A stretch of DNA of 64,000 nucleotides from Chryseobacterium sp. JUb7 (GTDB lineage Bacteria > Bacteroidota > Bacteroidia > Flavobacteriales > Weeksellaceae), in the NCBI RefSeq assembly GCF_024806495.1, contig NZ_JANUFF010000008.1:62001-126000 (forward strand), written 5' to 3'. Within the stretch, counting starts at the first letter, position 1. Every line of letters begins with the position of its first letter. This document shows, piece after piece, positions 52,497 through 60,360 of this stretch. The translations under genes were made by a program, and so were the position numbers. The notes below the pieces were generated by a model. That model saw only the letters and a program-made list of their open reading frames with translations. It searched no databases and was not told the DNA's origin.

Positions 52497-53942
52497 TTAA
52501 ATTAATTTTAATTTTCTTCCACTTATTTCTATGATAATTATACATCCGGCCAGCCAAAAAAATAGCGCTGCGACAGGCATCCATTGTTTTTTGATACTTT
52601 CAGAAAAAGAAGCATACTGATAATTAAAATCAGGGAATTTTTTCCAGTTGTCTTTATCAATGATTGCTGGAGGACCGCCTTTTTCGGGCTTTACATTGCT
52701 GATGTGTTCAATCTGTAAATCATTGAGGCGCTGAGCCATTTTGTAGCGGTATTCTTCCGCCTGTTTCTGAAACTGAGTGTAAGAGAAAAGATCGGTTCCT
52801 GTTGCGGTCATTGAAAAATTTTTAACAGCAATGGCAGGATCCAGAAATCCTGAGAGATCTGAGAATTTCTGTTGCCTGTTATAAATGTCCTGTAATGCTT
52901 TCTGATGCCTGATGTATATTCTTGAGCTTATTTTTTCACCTTCTTTCATGACAAAACCACTGTAGTTAAAGGGAAGTTCATTAGTATTGCTGACTTTATA
53001 ATGGGCAAGTAAAGAGTCTTTTATCATTTTAAAATGAGAGTCATCAGGATTGTGACTGTCTCCGGATTTCAGAATATCCTTTTCCAGCTCGGTTTCAAAA
53101 GCAATACGGGACGGAATGGGATATACATTTTGAGCTGCAAACTGAATGCCTTTTGGCAGAAAGATTATCAGAAAAAGCCAGCAGCCGATAAGACTGATAA
53201 GAGCTGATGATAATGCTCTGCTGTTTGCAGATATAACAACTGTTAAGGTGCTGATGAAAAAATAATAGATCATATAGGCCGGAAGTAAAGCCGCTAATCT
53301 GGTGAAAACATCGGCCCGGGTTGTGGTATCCGACATCAATGCTGCCAGAAAAACAACGGGAATGACCGGAAGCAGAAACAGTAAAGAAAACTGCCAGATT
53401 CCAAGAATCTTCCCCCAGATAATAGCTCTTCCTGAGGCTCCCTGAACACTTATTATTTTTAAGGTGGCATTTTCACGCTCCTGAACAATTAATCCAAATC
53501 CTAAGAATAAAATGATGAGAGGAACAATAGCCTGCAGAATAAATGCGCCGGTGAAAGCTCCAAATCTTACCAGAGCTCCTGAACTTCCTGCTTCTGAAAG
53601 GTTGGCTGTATTCTGTTTGTGTGCTTCAAGAAAGATGACATTTCCAAGATAATTATCCAGCCCGTTATCGAAAATACTCAGAGGATGCCCATTTCTAAAC
53701 ACAAGATAACCATAATGCGCCATGCGATGCGGATGCTTATCGGGTCTGTGCTCCCAGCTTTCACGAACTTCTTTCCTATATTCTTTTACTTTTGAAAAGG
53801 TGTCTGTATATTTTGTGAATCCTATTCCAATGCTGAGCATACAGAATAAGAGCACAATGACAATAATGACAAGGTTTTGCCTGCTTTTTACGAGATCATG
53901 CCGTGTTTTTCGTATGATCAGATGTAGGTTTGAAGTAGTCAT
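52497..53942 (-). CDS. ABC-2 type permease, DUF3526-like
   Basis: The 481-aa membrane protein resembles the neighbouring 448-aa permease in layout: a first membrane segment (about 24-42), an extracytoplasmic domain, then LGFGLIVQERENATLKIISVQGASGRAIIWGKI and four more segments. A large loop (about 290-440) precedes a last segment near 455-472. Its start lies 3 bases after the receptor gene's stop. The substrate is unknown. Because ABC-2 systems generally export, pairing with an outer-membrane receptor is unusual. Confidence 0.87.
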   Translation of the reverse strand: MTTSNLHLIIRKTRHDLVKSRQNLVIIVIVLLFCMLSIGIGFTKYTDTFSKVKEYRKEVRESWEHRPDKHPHRMAHYGYLVFRNGHPLSIFDNGLDNYLGNVIFLEAHKQNTANLSEAGSSGALVRFGAFTGAFILQAIVPLIILFLGFGLIVQERENATLKIISVQGASGRAIIWGKILGIWQFSLLFLLPVIPVVFLAALMSDTTTRADVFTRLAALLPAYMIYYFFISTLTVVISANSRALSSALISLIGCWLFLIIFLPKGIQFAAQNVYPIPSRIAFETELEKDILKSGDSHNPDDSHFKMIKDSLLAHYKVSNTNELPFNYSGFVMKEGEKISSRIYIRHQKALQDIYNRQQKFSDLSGFLDPAIAVKNFSMTATGTDLFSYTQFQKQAEEYRYKMAQRLNDLQIEHISNVKPEKGGPPAIIDKDNWKKFPDFNYQYASFSESIKKQWMPVAALFFWLAGCIIIIEISGRKLKLI

Positions 53943-53945
53943 AAT

Positions 53946-56279
53946 TTAAAATTTATAAGTAACCGTTATTAAATAATTTCTAGGGGTTCCGGGAAATAGT
54001 CTGAGATAGTTTTGAGCTCCGATCCAATAGGTTTTATTGGTCAGATTATTAATGTTAAAAGCCAGCTGAACCGGAGATTTTGCAGGAGCATAATACAATG
54101 CTGCATCTATCGTTGCATAAGCAGGAAGTTCAAAACTTCTTGTGAACCAGGGGATTTTTGAACTCTGATACAATATGCCTGTACCAATTCCGAAATCTTT
54201 GATCGCCTTTATTTTTGAAAAATTGTAGCGTGTCCAGAAGTTCACAGAGTTTCTAGAGGTATTTTCTTTTCTTTTTCCAATGAGACTGGGATCTGCATCA
54301 TCAGTAATTTTAGCATCGATATAGCTGTAGCCGCCGTATATATGCCATTGAGGAAGAATATAACCTGTAAACTCGGCTTCAAAACCACGGCTTCGGTCGG
54401 CACCCCTCTGTATCAGCTCGTCAGGCTGAGCCGGATTATTGGCATTGATTAAAATATTTTTCTGATTAATCTCATACAATGCCATGCTCACGAAAATATT
54501 CCCGAAAATTTTTGCTTTCATCCCGATCTCTTTTAAATCGGATGTTAAAGGTTTGAATCTTGCCGCTGAGACCGAGCCTGTAAAACTGGCTGTGTTGGGC
54601 ATTAGTGTTACAGTATTGGACTGCGGCTGATAACCTGTAAGATAGGTTCCGTACAGATTGATATTCTCCGTTAAACTATAGGTAATCCCCAATCTGTACA
54701 GCAGTTTACTGTTGCGGAATGAAGATTCGTCAGATTCTTTAAAATGGGTGATATCCTGAAACCATTCCTGACGTATTCCGGATAATATTTTGAATTTCTT
54801 CCAGGTGAGCAGATGCTGGATATATGCTGCATGGGTTGTTGTAAGGGCCGAAGGTAAAGGAGTAATGACATTAAGTTGATTAAAATCAGCACCCTGATGA
54901 TTTTGTGCACCGGGATTTAAGTCAAATGGATCTACATTCGGTTTAGGAAGAGTGATTCCATTGTAATCTATTGTTTGATAAAGATTTGCATTGGCAGGAT
55001 TATAGGAAGAAACAGCGGAACCATCCTTTAATAAATATCCTCTTGCAGCATTCTGCTGACCTCCTTTTCGTTTTTCCCAAATCTGACTGTCATAGCCGAT
55101 CAAAGCCTGATGCTCGACCTGTCCTGTTTTAAAATTAAAGTTAAAATAAGCATTTATATTATCCACTTCCCATCTCTGCTGTCTTTGGATAAACTGCATC
55201 ATCGCCAGGCTGGAAACAGGGTTGTTGTTTATATCCGGAGCAAAAGCATTGGTGGTACGGTGTTCCTGTAGATTTTCTTTCCAAAACTGCTTCATATAAG
55301 AGGCATTGAAGCTTATGTGTTTGTTAAAATGATGGGCAAAGCTTCCCATTAAAATAAGCTCTTTTGTTTTAAAAAAATCATCGGGAGCGCCTAAGTTTAA
55401 TGTTTTTGGGGTGCTGTTGAGGTCTGTTTTTCCGGCAACAGCTCCAAAAATAGGCTGCCCTCTGTCGAGATTTCCGTGAAGATCATTGAAGATCATTTCA
55501 ACATTTACTGAGGTTTTCTCATTCGGAATGAAGGTAATGGACGGAGAAATTAAAATCCCACTGTTATTCACATAATCTCTGAATGATTTAGCCTTTTGAT
55601 AAGCTCCGTTAAAACGATACAGTAAAGTTTTACTTTTATTTAAAGGACCTGTAAGATCCGTCGTGATACGGTAGGTGTCAAAACTTCCGCCTGAAGCACT
55701 GATTTCATGACGGGGTTTTAACAATGGTTTTTTAGTCACCATATTGATTGTTCCTCCCGGATCTACACTGGACATTGTAATACTTGCCGGACCTTTGAAA
55801 ATTTCAACACGTTCTATATTGGAGGTCATAGGCTGTAGAAAATAATATTGTCTGGTACGCATTCCATTGATGATCTGTCCTTCTTCATTCTGACTGATTC
55901 CCCGGATGTTATATTGATTATAGTAGCTGGAAGGGGAGACTCCGCTTACATTTTTCATGACGTCTCCAAGCTGAAAAGCCTGCCGGTCATTGATGAGCTC
56001 TTTCGTCACCGTATTTAAGGTTAGGGGAAGATCCTTATTCTTCATTGCTGTTTTAGTGGCGGCAAAAGAATAATCCGAAGTATAATCTTTTGATTTTCTG
56101 CCGATAATTTCTACCGTTTGTATGGTTGCTGCAGCAGAATCTTCTGTTTTTTGTGCATTCAGAGATGATGAGATAATGATCCCCAGCGCAAAATATCTGC
56201 CGGGTAAGCTGGAAATAAAATGAATTACTCCCGAATAATAAAAATTATGGGTATACATGGAATTTGTTGAAATAGACAT
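53946..56279 (-). CDS. TonB-dependent siderophore-type outer-membrane receptor
   Basis: The 777-aa protein has a signal region ending SSLNAQ near residue 43. The plug (about 55-190) shows TVEIIGRKSKDYTSD, LPLTLNTVTKELINDRQAFQLGDVMKNVSGVSP, YNIRGISQNEEGQIINGMR and RVEIFKGPASITMSSVDPGGTINMVTKKP, typical of FhuA/FecA-like receptors. A 22-strand barrel ends in LITVTYKF. It would take up a ferric siderophore or similar chelate. The first ATG gives an unusually long n-region, so a start further in is possible. It leads an operon with two ABC-2 permeases and an ATPase. Confidence 0.92.
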   Translation of the reverse strand: MSISTNSMYTHNFYYSGVIHFISSLPGRYFALGIIISSSLNAQKTEDSAAATIQTVEIIGRKSKDYTSDYSFAATKTAMKNKDLPLTLNTVTKELINDRQAFQLGDVMKNVSGVSPSSYYNQYNIRGISQNEEGQIINGMRTRQYYFLQPMTSNIERVEIFKGPASITMSSVDPGGTINMVTKKPLLKPRHEISASGGSFDTYRITTDLTGPLNKSKTLLYRFNGAYQKAKSFRDYVNNSGILISPSITFIPNEKTSVNVEMIFNDLHGNLDRGQPIFGAVAGKTDLNSTPKTLNLGAPDDFFKTKELILMGSFAHHFNKHISFNASYMKQFWKENLQEHRTTNAFAPDINNNPVSSLAMMQFIQRQQRWEVDNINAYFNFNFKTGQVEHQALIGYDSQIWEKRKGGQQNAARGYLLKDGSAVSSYNPANANLYQTIDYNGITLPKPNVDPFDLNPGAQNHQGADFNQLNVITPLPSALTTTHAAYIQHLLTWKKFKILSGIRQEWFQDITHFKESDESSFRNSKLLYRLGITYSLTENINLYGTYLTGYQPQSNTVTLMPNTASFTGSVSAARFKPLTSDLKEIGMKAKIFGNIFVSMALYEINQKNILINANNPAQPDELIQRGADRSRGFEAEFTGYILPQWHIYGGYSYIDAKITDDADPSLIGKRKENTSRNSVNFWTRYNFSKIKAIKDFGIGTGILYQSSKIPWFTRSFELPAYATIDAALYYAPAKSPVQLAFNINNLTNKTYWIGAQNYLRLFPGTPRNYLITVTYKF

Positions 56280-56389
56280 TGTATATGCCTTATTAATAAT
56301 TGAATATCTGTAACTATGCAGTACAAATATTCACGACATCAGACTACAGATTAAAGAATAATCTGCATTGAAAATAGAGTATAATGGTT

Positions 56390-56743
56390 TTATACTACAG
56401 CAACAAAGGCAGCAGGGGGAGCTCGTGAACTGAAAAAGTCGAGCAGACAGCGGTATGTAATTGCCTTCGGTTGAGGCATCTCACTGTCATTTAAAGTACT
56501 TAGAGTAAAATCTATTGTTAGCGCCTCAGGTATAAGGGTGTTATTCATGTGCATATGAAGGGCACACTGGCATTCGTCATCCTGAGAAAAGGTAGGTACA
56601 TTCTCTTTTTTTGAGTCTTTTTTAGGGAATAATTTGGAAGTATTATGCTTCGCATGATCCAGACAAACGCTGATCCCACTGATATTAGAAACAAATATCA
56701 GCAATAATGAAAAAACAAAAAAGGCTCTGAGAGATTTTTGCAT
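56390..56743 (-). CDS. Small exported Cys/His-containing protein (DUF2946/HYC_CC_PP-like)
   Basis: The 117-aa protein has a signal peptide (MQKSLRAFFVFSLLLIFVSNISGIS). It contains CLDHAKHN, DECQCALHMHMNN and a C-terminal SRAPPAAF. This pattern of a His/Cys cluster followed by a terminal R-x-PP is like small exported proteins often found next to TonB-dependent receptors in Bacteroidetes. Metal binding is plausible but not shown. It lies 110 bases upstream of the receptor gene and in the same direction, so it may be the first gene of that operon. Confidence 0.62.
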   Translation of the reverse strand: MQKSLRAFFVFSLLLIFVSNISGISVCLDHAKHNTSKLFPKKDSKKENVPTFSQDDECQCALHMHMNNTLIPEALTIDFTLSTLNDSEMPQPKAITYRCLLDFFSSRAPPAAFVAVV

Positions 56744-56754
56744 AACCGGAGTCG

Positions 56755-56762
56755 CAAAAGTA
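56755..56762 (-). promoter_or_regulatory. -7 promoter box before the small Cys/His protein gene
   Basis: The minus strand reads TACTTTTG, an exact TAnnTTTG, 11 bases before the start codon at 56743. The leader would be very short. Confidence 0.45.
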
Positions 56763-56923
56763 CAATTTAATTATTGAACTTGTTTAAAATTTTAAATTTT
56801 TGTAGTTGAAAAAATTTAAAATTGCGGATTATATCAGAAGAAACGATACCGGATTTTTAATAGTTTTCTCAGGAAAAATTAAATGATAACCTTATTAAAT
56901 AAATGCTCGGTAGCTAGATTGTT

Positions 56924-57184
56924 TTAAAGAGCAGTAATGAATGCGATAAGCCCGAAAACGACCCCCGGGAAATTAGCAATAGCAACAGGCCAGTCACGTT
57001 TCGGTTTCTTAAAAATACCGTAGGTCACCCATAATGTACAGTTAATTGCAGCAACCAGCGGCTGTATCCAGTCTCCTTTCTGTCCTTTGATATTATTGCT
57101 GATCTGTGGAATATATGAAACGTACATTGCCATTGCCGTTATGGTTGCAACCCATCCTAAAATTGATAAAAAATTATTATTCAT
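56924..57184 (-). CDS. SemiSWEET-type sugar transporter
   Basis: The 86-aa protein has three membrane segments (about 6-24, 42-60, 65-84) and the PQ-loop motif in YVSYIPQISNNIKGQKGDWIQPL, followed by NCTLWVTYGIFKK and NFPGVVFGLIAFITAL. SemiSWEETs are half-size facilitators that dimerise to move sugars across the inner membrane. It is monocistronic. The sugar is not known. Confidence 0.9.
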   Translation of the reverse strand: MNNNFLSILGWVATITAMAMYVSYIPQISNNIKGQKGDWIQPLVAAINCTLWVTYGIFKKPKRDWPVAIANFPGVVFGLIAFITAL

Positions 57185-57268
57185 TATAACTAATTTCTCT
57201 ACAATATAGTAAAATATAAAAAAAAGGTCATTTACGGGGTTGATAATAACCCCTATATATTGCAGAAT

Positions 57269-57276
57269 TATATTTG
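57269..57276 (+). promoter_or_regulatory. -7 promoter box before the acyltransferase gene
   Basis: TATATTTG matches TAnnTTTG and lies about 117 bases before the ATG at 57393. No clear -33 box was seen, so this is tentative. Confidence 0.35.
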
Positions 57277-57392
57277 TAGCATAATTATTATGTTTAGATT
57301 TTGATCATGATAAATGGAATTGAGCCTCCAAACACTCTTTTTGATCAATAATTTTTTGTTCTTTTGCACTGCGTTTAATTTTAAATAAAAGT

Positions 57393-58526
57393 ATGTCGAA
57401 GTTTGATGATATAAGGCCGTTTGATGATCACGAAGTTAATGATGCTCTGATGAGTATTGCCAAACACCCTATGATGAAGTCGTTGATGAATTTTACTTTT
57501 CCCGATAAGGATGAGAATTTTTGGTTTGAGGGATTTCAGAATATTCATTCGACAAGTGATTTTCAGCATCATTATATCTCACACACGATCCGTCAGATTC
57601 TGAAACAGAGTTCTGAAAATTTAAGCATCTCCGGATTTGACAAACTTGAAAAAGACAGCTCTTATTTATTTATATCCAATCACAGAGATATTGTACTGGA
57701 TACTTCTCTTCTCAATTTGGTGTTGTTGGATAATGGCCTGATCATGACTTCTTCGGCAATAGGGGATAATCTTGTGCAGAAGCCTTTTCTGAATATACTT
57801 GCAAAACTGAATCGAAATTTTTTGGTTCAGAGAGGATTACCGCTTCGGGAACAGCTGAACAGTTCAAAAATAATGTCTGAATATATTGGCAGCCTTCTTC
57901 AGAACGAAAACCGTTCGGTATGGATTGCGCAGCGTGAGGGCAGAACCAAAGATGGGAACGATACCACCCAACAGGGAGTTTTAAAAATGCTTGCTATGGC
58001 AGCCGGTGATCAGCCTCTGGTTGACTTTTTTAAGGGTCTGAAAATAATTCCGCTGTCTATTTCATATGAATACGATCCTACGGATGTTCTTAAAATGCCG
58101 CAGCTTATGGCAAAATCCAGAAATGAAGTTTATATTAAAGATAAGAATGAAGATTTTACAACCATTCTGAGTGGCGTATTGGGGCAAAAAAAGCGTATTC
58201 ATCTGCATGCAGGAGGTCTGCTGGATAAAGAGCTTGATGCCATTGTACTTGAATCTGACAATAAAAATAAACAGCTGCAGGCTATATCTCAGATTATTGA
58301 TGATTCTATTATTAAAAATTATAAGCTTTGGCCTACCAATTTTATCGCTTTTGACTTACTTCATAACACTGCACAATATTCCGAAAATTATACGGAGGAT
58401 GAAAAACAGCTATTCGAAAGAAGAATGGAAATGCGCATCGATAGTTCGGATACTTTGCTGAAAAACAGTTTTTTAGCTATGTATGCCAATCCTGTCGTTA
58501 ATAAAATGAGACCGTGTTGCCTGTAA
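57393..58526 (+). CDS. PlsC-like cytoplasmic acyltransferase
   Basis: The 377-aa protein has the acyltransferase block I NHRDIVLDTSLLN, a block with RNFLVQRGLPLREQ and the block III-like VWIAQREGRTKDGND, then LKIIPLSISYEYDP. This matches the long 1-acyl-glycerol-3-phosphate acyltransferase-like family common in Bacteroidetes. No membrane anchor is obvious. It probably transfers acyl groups to a lipid or a lipid-linked acceptor. The spacing in the His/Asp motif (H-R-D-I-V-L-D) is that of this subfamily. It stands alone. Confidence 0.83.
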   Translation: MSKFDDIRPFDDHEVNDALMSIAKHPMMKSLMNFTFPDKDENFWFEGFQNIHSTSDFQHHYISHTIRQILKQSSENLSISGFDKLEKDSSYLFISNHRDIVLDTSLLNLVLLDNGLIMTSSAIGDNLVQKPFLNILAKLNRNFLVQRGLPLREQLNSSKIMSEYIGSLLQNENRSVWIAQREGRTKDGNDTTQQGVLKMLAMAAGDQPLVDFFKGLKIIPLSISYEYDPTDVLKMPQLMAKSRNEVYIKDKNEDFTTILSGVLGQKKRIHLHAGGLLDKELDAIVLESDNKNKQLQAISQIIDDSIIKNYKLWPTNFIAFDLLHNTAQYSENYTEDEKQLFERRMEMRIDSSDTLLKNSFLAMYANPVVNKMRPCCL

Positions 58527-58599
58527 ACTAATTCTCTCTCCTTTGTACAAAAACTTGTACCCATCAAATTATTTTTGAAATACGGTATAAATATTTGGT

Positions 58600-58821
58600 T
58601 TAAGTGGAGTAGACAGATCTGTTTTGAAAAATATTCATTCCTGCTATTTTGTTGCTTTTTGTATTATAAATGATTTCGACCGAAAAGTAGGATACTTCGT
58701 AAAGAGCATACTTTAAATTATCTATAATTTTTTCATTCATGATACGGCCTTGGTTGATAACAAGGTTATATTGGGTCTGCTGGTCCGGTAAATTCTGAAA
58801 ATCGTAATAGGAAATGTTCAT
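58600..58821 (-). CDS. Small hypothetical protein
   Basis: The 73-aa protein begins MNISYYDFQNLPDQQTQYNLVINQGR and has FSVEIIYNTKSNKIAGMNIF near the end. It resembles short uncharacterised Bacteroidetes proteins with the same strand-helix-strand pattern. No function can be proposed. It is convergent with the acyltransferase gene. Confidence 0.55.
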   Translation of the reverse strand: MNISYYDFQNLPDQQTQYNLVINQGRIMNEKIIDNLKYALYEVSYFSVEIIYNTKSNKIAGMNIFQNRSVYST

Positions 58822-59044
58822 AGCTATTAATTTTATAAGATTAAATTAGTTCTTTGAGTAGATATACAATTTCTTTACCAATTCTATAGTAAATTATAAA
58901 ATGTGGTATTTTTTTACCGGATAATGAAAGAATCCATGTATCATGATTTGAATCATATCATTTAAAATGAGATTATTAGTAATTTAGAATTCTCAAAAAA
59001 AACGTATAATTACCCTCCACACCACTTTATATTTAGTAACTTTT
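58822..59044. other. AT-rich gene-free stretch
   Basis: No gene was seen. The sequence is very AT-rich with several T-runs. It probably contains the promoter of the 73-aa gene. Confidence 0.4.
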
Positions 59045-59047
59045 CTG

Positions 59048-59074
59048 AATTCCCTTTGATTTTCAAAGGGAATT
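59048..59074 (-). terminator. Hairpin after the VOC protein gene
   Basis: AATTCCCTTTGA (59048-59059) and TCAAAGGGAATT (59063-59074) form a perfect 12-bp stem with a 3-base loop, about 70 bases after the stop at 59147. Confidence 0.65.
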
Positions 59075-59146
59075 TTACTATTCCGTGTGATGCATTTATT
59101 AAGAATAAACGAGTTCAGATTTTCTCTTTTTTTAACTCATTATTGA

Positions 59147-59557
59147 TCACATTTTACCAGCAAATTTGCTGATTGATTCTTCACTTACTGGGGTGAAAAA
59201 ATTAATCAGGTTACCATCAGGATCTTTAAACAACATCGATTTATTACCCCAAGGCATTGTAGTAGGTTCCTGTATCATGAGGGTTGACAGAAAATCTCTT
59301 AATTGTTGAAACTCCTGATCTACATCATCAACTAAAAATTCAATAATCGCCGAGCGGCTTTCTGCAAGGGCAGTTTCTGCTTTTGGACCAAAAAACTGCA
59401 ATGTTCTTGTGCTTCCGATGGCAATAGTCGCTGAAGGTGTTTGCAGTTCAGCGAAATCCGGGGTGTATTGTATCACATTAATTTTTGTTATGTGTTCATA
59501 AAACTCGGTTAAACGGCTTACATGAGCAGTTATAATACGGATTGAAACGGCATTCAT
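59147..59557 (-). CDS. VOC (glyoxalase/bleomycin-resistance fold) protein
   Basis: The 136-aa protein starts MNAVSIRIITAHVSRLTEFYEHITKINVIQYTPDFAELQTPSATIAIG and ends MLFKDPDGNLINFFTP, the paired beta-alpha-beta modules of the vicinal oxygen chelate family. Members are glyoxalases, dioxygenases or binding proteins, and the sequence does not decide. It lies next to, and divergent from, a TetR/efflux pair. Confidence 0.88.
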   Translation of the reverse strand: MNAVSIRIITAHVSRLTEFYEHITKINVIQYTPDFAELQTPSATIAIGSTRTLQFFGPKAETALAESRSAIIEFLVDDVDQEFQQLRDFLSTLMIQEPTTMPWGNKSMLFKDPDGNLINFFTPVSEESISKFAGKM

Positions 59558-59710
59558 AGGATAAAGATTTAAATTTTCAACAAAAATAGATCAGTGTTGT
59601 GACAAGAGTATGTCAGTAGATTACGCATTATTTTAAATTTTAATTAATAATAACAAATACAAAAGTGGGAAAGGACTTTAAATAAAAGACTGGAAATTTT
59701 CAAATTAAAA

Positions 59711-59730
59711 AATAGATAGATCTATCTATT
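59711..59730. promoter_or_regulatory. 20-bp palindromic operator of the TetR regulator gene
   Basis: AATAGATAGATCTATCTATT is a perfect palindrome lying just upstream of the -7 box TATCTTTG (59735-59742). A repressor bound here would block the promoter. A degenerate copy, AATAGATAGATCACTCTATA, precedes the MFS gene at 60339-60358. Confidence 0.85.
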
Positions 59731-59734
59731 TTTA

Positions 59735-59742
59735 TATCTTTG
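59735..59742 (+). promoter_or_regulatory. -7 promoter box of the TetR gene
   Basis: TATCTTTG matches TAnnTTTG exactly and lies 15 bases before the ATG at 59758. The upstream TTG at 59740, a possible start in the same frame, falls inside this box, so it is not the start. Confidence 0.7.
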
Positions 59743-59757
59743 CATAAAGATAAAATC

Positions 59758-60324
59758 ATGAATAAGAGTAATAGTGTAAAGGAGCGTATACTGGAAACGG
59801 CCTCCCGTTTATTTTATCAGCAGGGATTCAACAGCACCGGAATTAATCAGATTATAGCTGAAGCAGGTATTGCTATTGGATCGTTATACAAACATTATCC
59901 ATCCAAAAATGATTTATTATATCACTATCTGCTGCATCAGGAAACGGAGTATTTTGCTCAGCTTGATGATGATCTTAAAAATGAGAAAAATCCTGTGCAA
60001 AAACTTTTGAAATTAATAGATTATCGTATTAGAATTCAGGAGCAAACTAACTGTCTGGGCTGCCATTTTATCAAAATAAATGCAGAAACAGGACGTCAGG
60101 ATAAGCAGGTTGAACAATTGGTAAGCGGACATAAACAGAAACAGCGCGAATACCTTGGAAAAATCATTTCTGAAATCGAAACCACTCAGAAACTTCCCAT
60201 AAAAAAACAGAATTTCATAGATACTGTCTTTCTGATGATCGAAGGTGCGGTGGTTTCTGCAAGTATTAACGGAAACACTGATGATCTGAAAACAACAAGA
60301 AAATTAATAAATCAGATGTTCTGA
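59758..60324 (+). CDS. TetR-family transcriptional repressor
   Basis: The 188-aa protein starts MNKSNSVKERILETASRLFYQQGFNSTGINQIIAEAGIAIGSLYKHYPSKNDLLYHYL, a complete TetR helix-turn-helix. The C-terminal ligand part contains a Cys-containing NCLGCHFIKINAETG. TetR repressors usually control a neighbouring efflux gene. Here the operator palindrome overlaps its own promoter, and a second copy precedes the MFS gene 36 bases downstream, so both are probably derepressed by a transported drug or organic compound. Confidence 0.92.
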   Translation: MNKSNSVKERILETASRLFYQQGFNSTGINQIIAEAGIAIGSLYKHYPSKNDLLYHYLLHQETEYFAQLDDDLKNEKNPVQKLLKLIDYRIRIQEQTNCLGCHFIKINAETGRQDKQVEQLVSGHKQKQREYLGKIISEIETTQKLPIKKQNFIDTVFLMIEGAVVSASINGNTDDLKTTRKLINQMF

Positions 60325-60338
60325 TTTTTTTTACCTAG

Positions 60339-60358
60339 AATAGATAGATCACTCTATA
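60339..60358. promoter_or_regulatory. Second, degenerate TetR operator before the MFS gene
   Basis: AATAGATAGATCACTCTATA keeps the left half of the 59711 palindrome exactly and partly the right half. It ends 2 bases before the MFS start codon. Confidence 0.65.
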
Positions 60359-60360
60359 TA

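Noticed and set aside
59740..59757. TTG codon giving a six-residue longer TetR protein
   Set aside because: The codon falls inside the exact TAnnTTTG promoter box at 59735-59742, so it would be upstream of or at the transcription start. The ATG at 59758 fits the family start.
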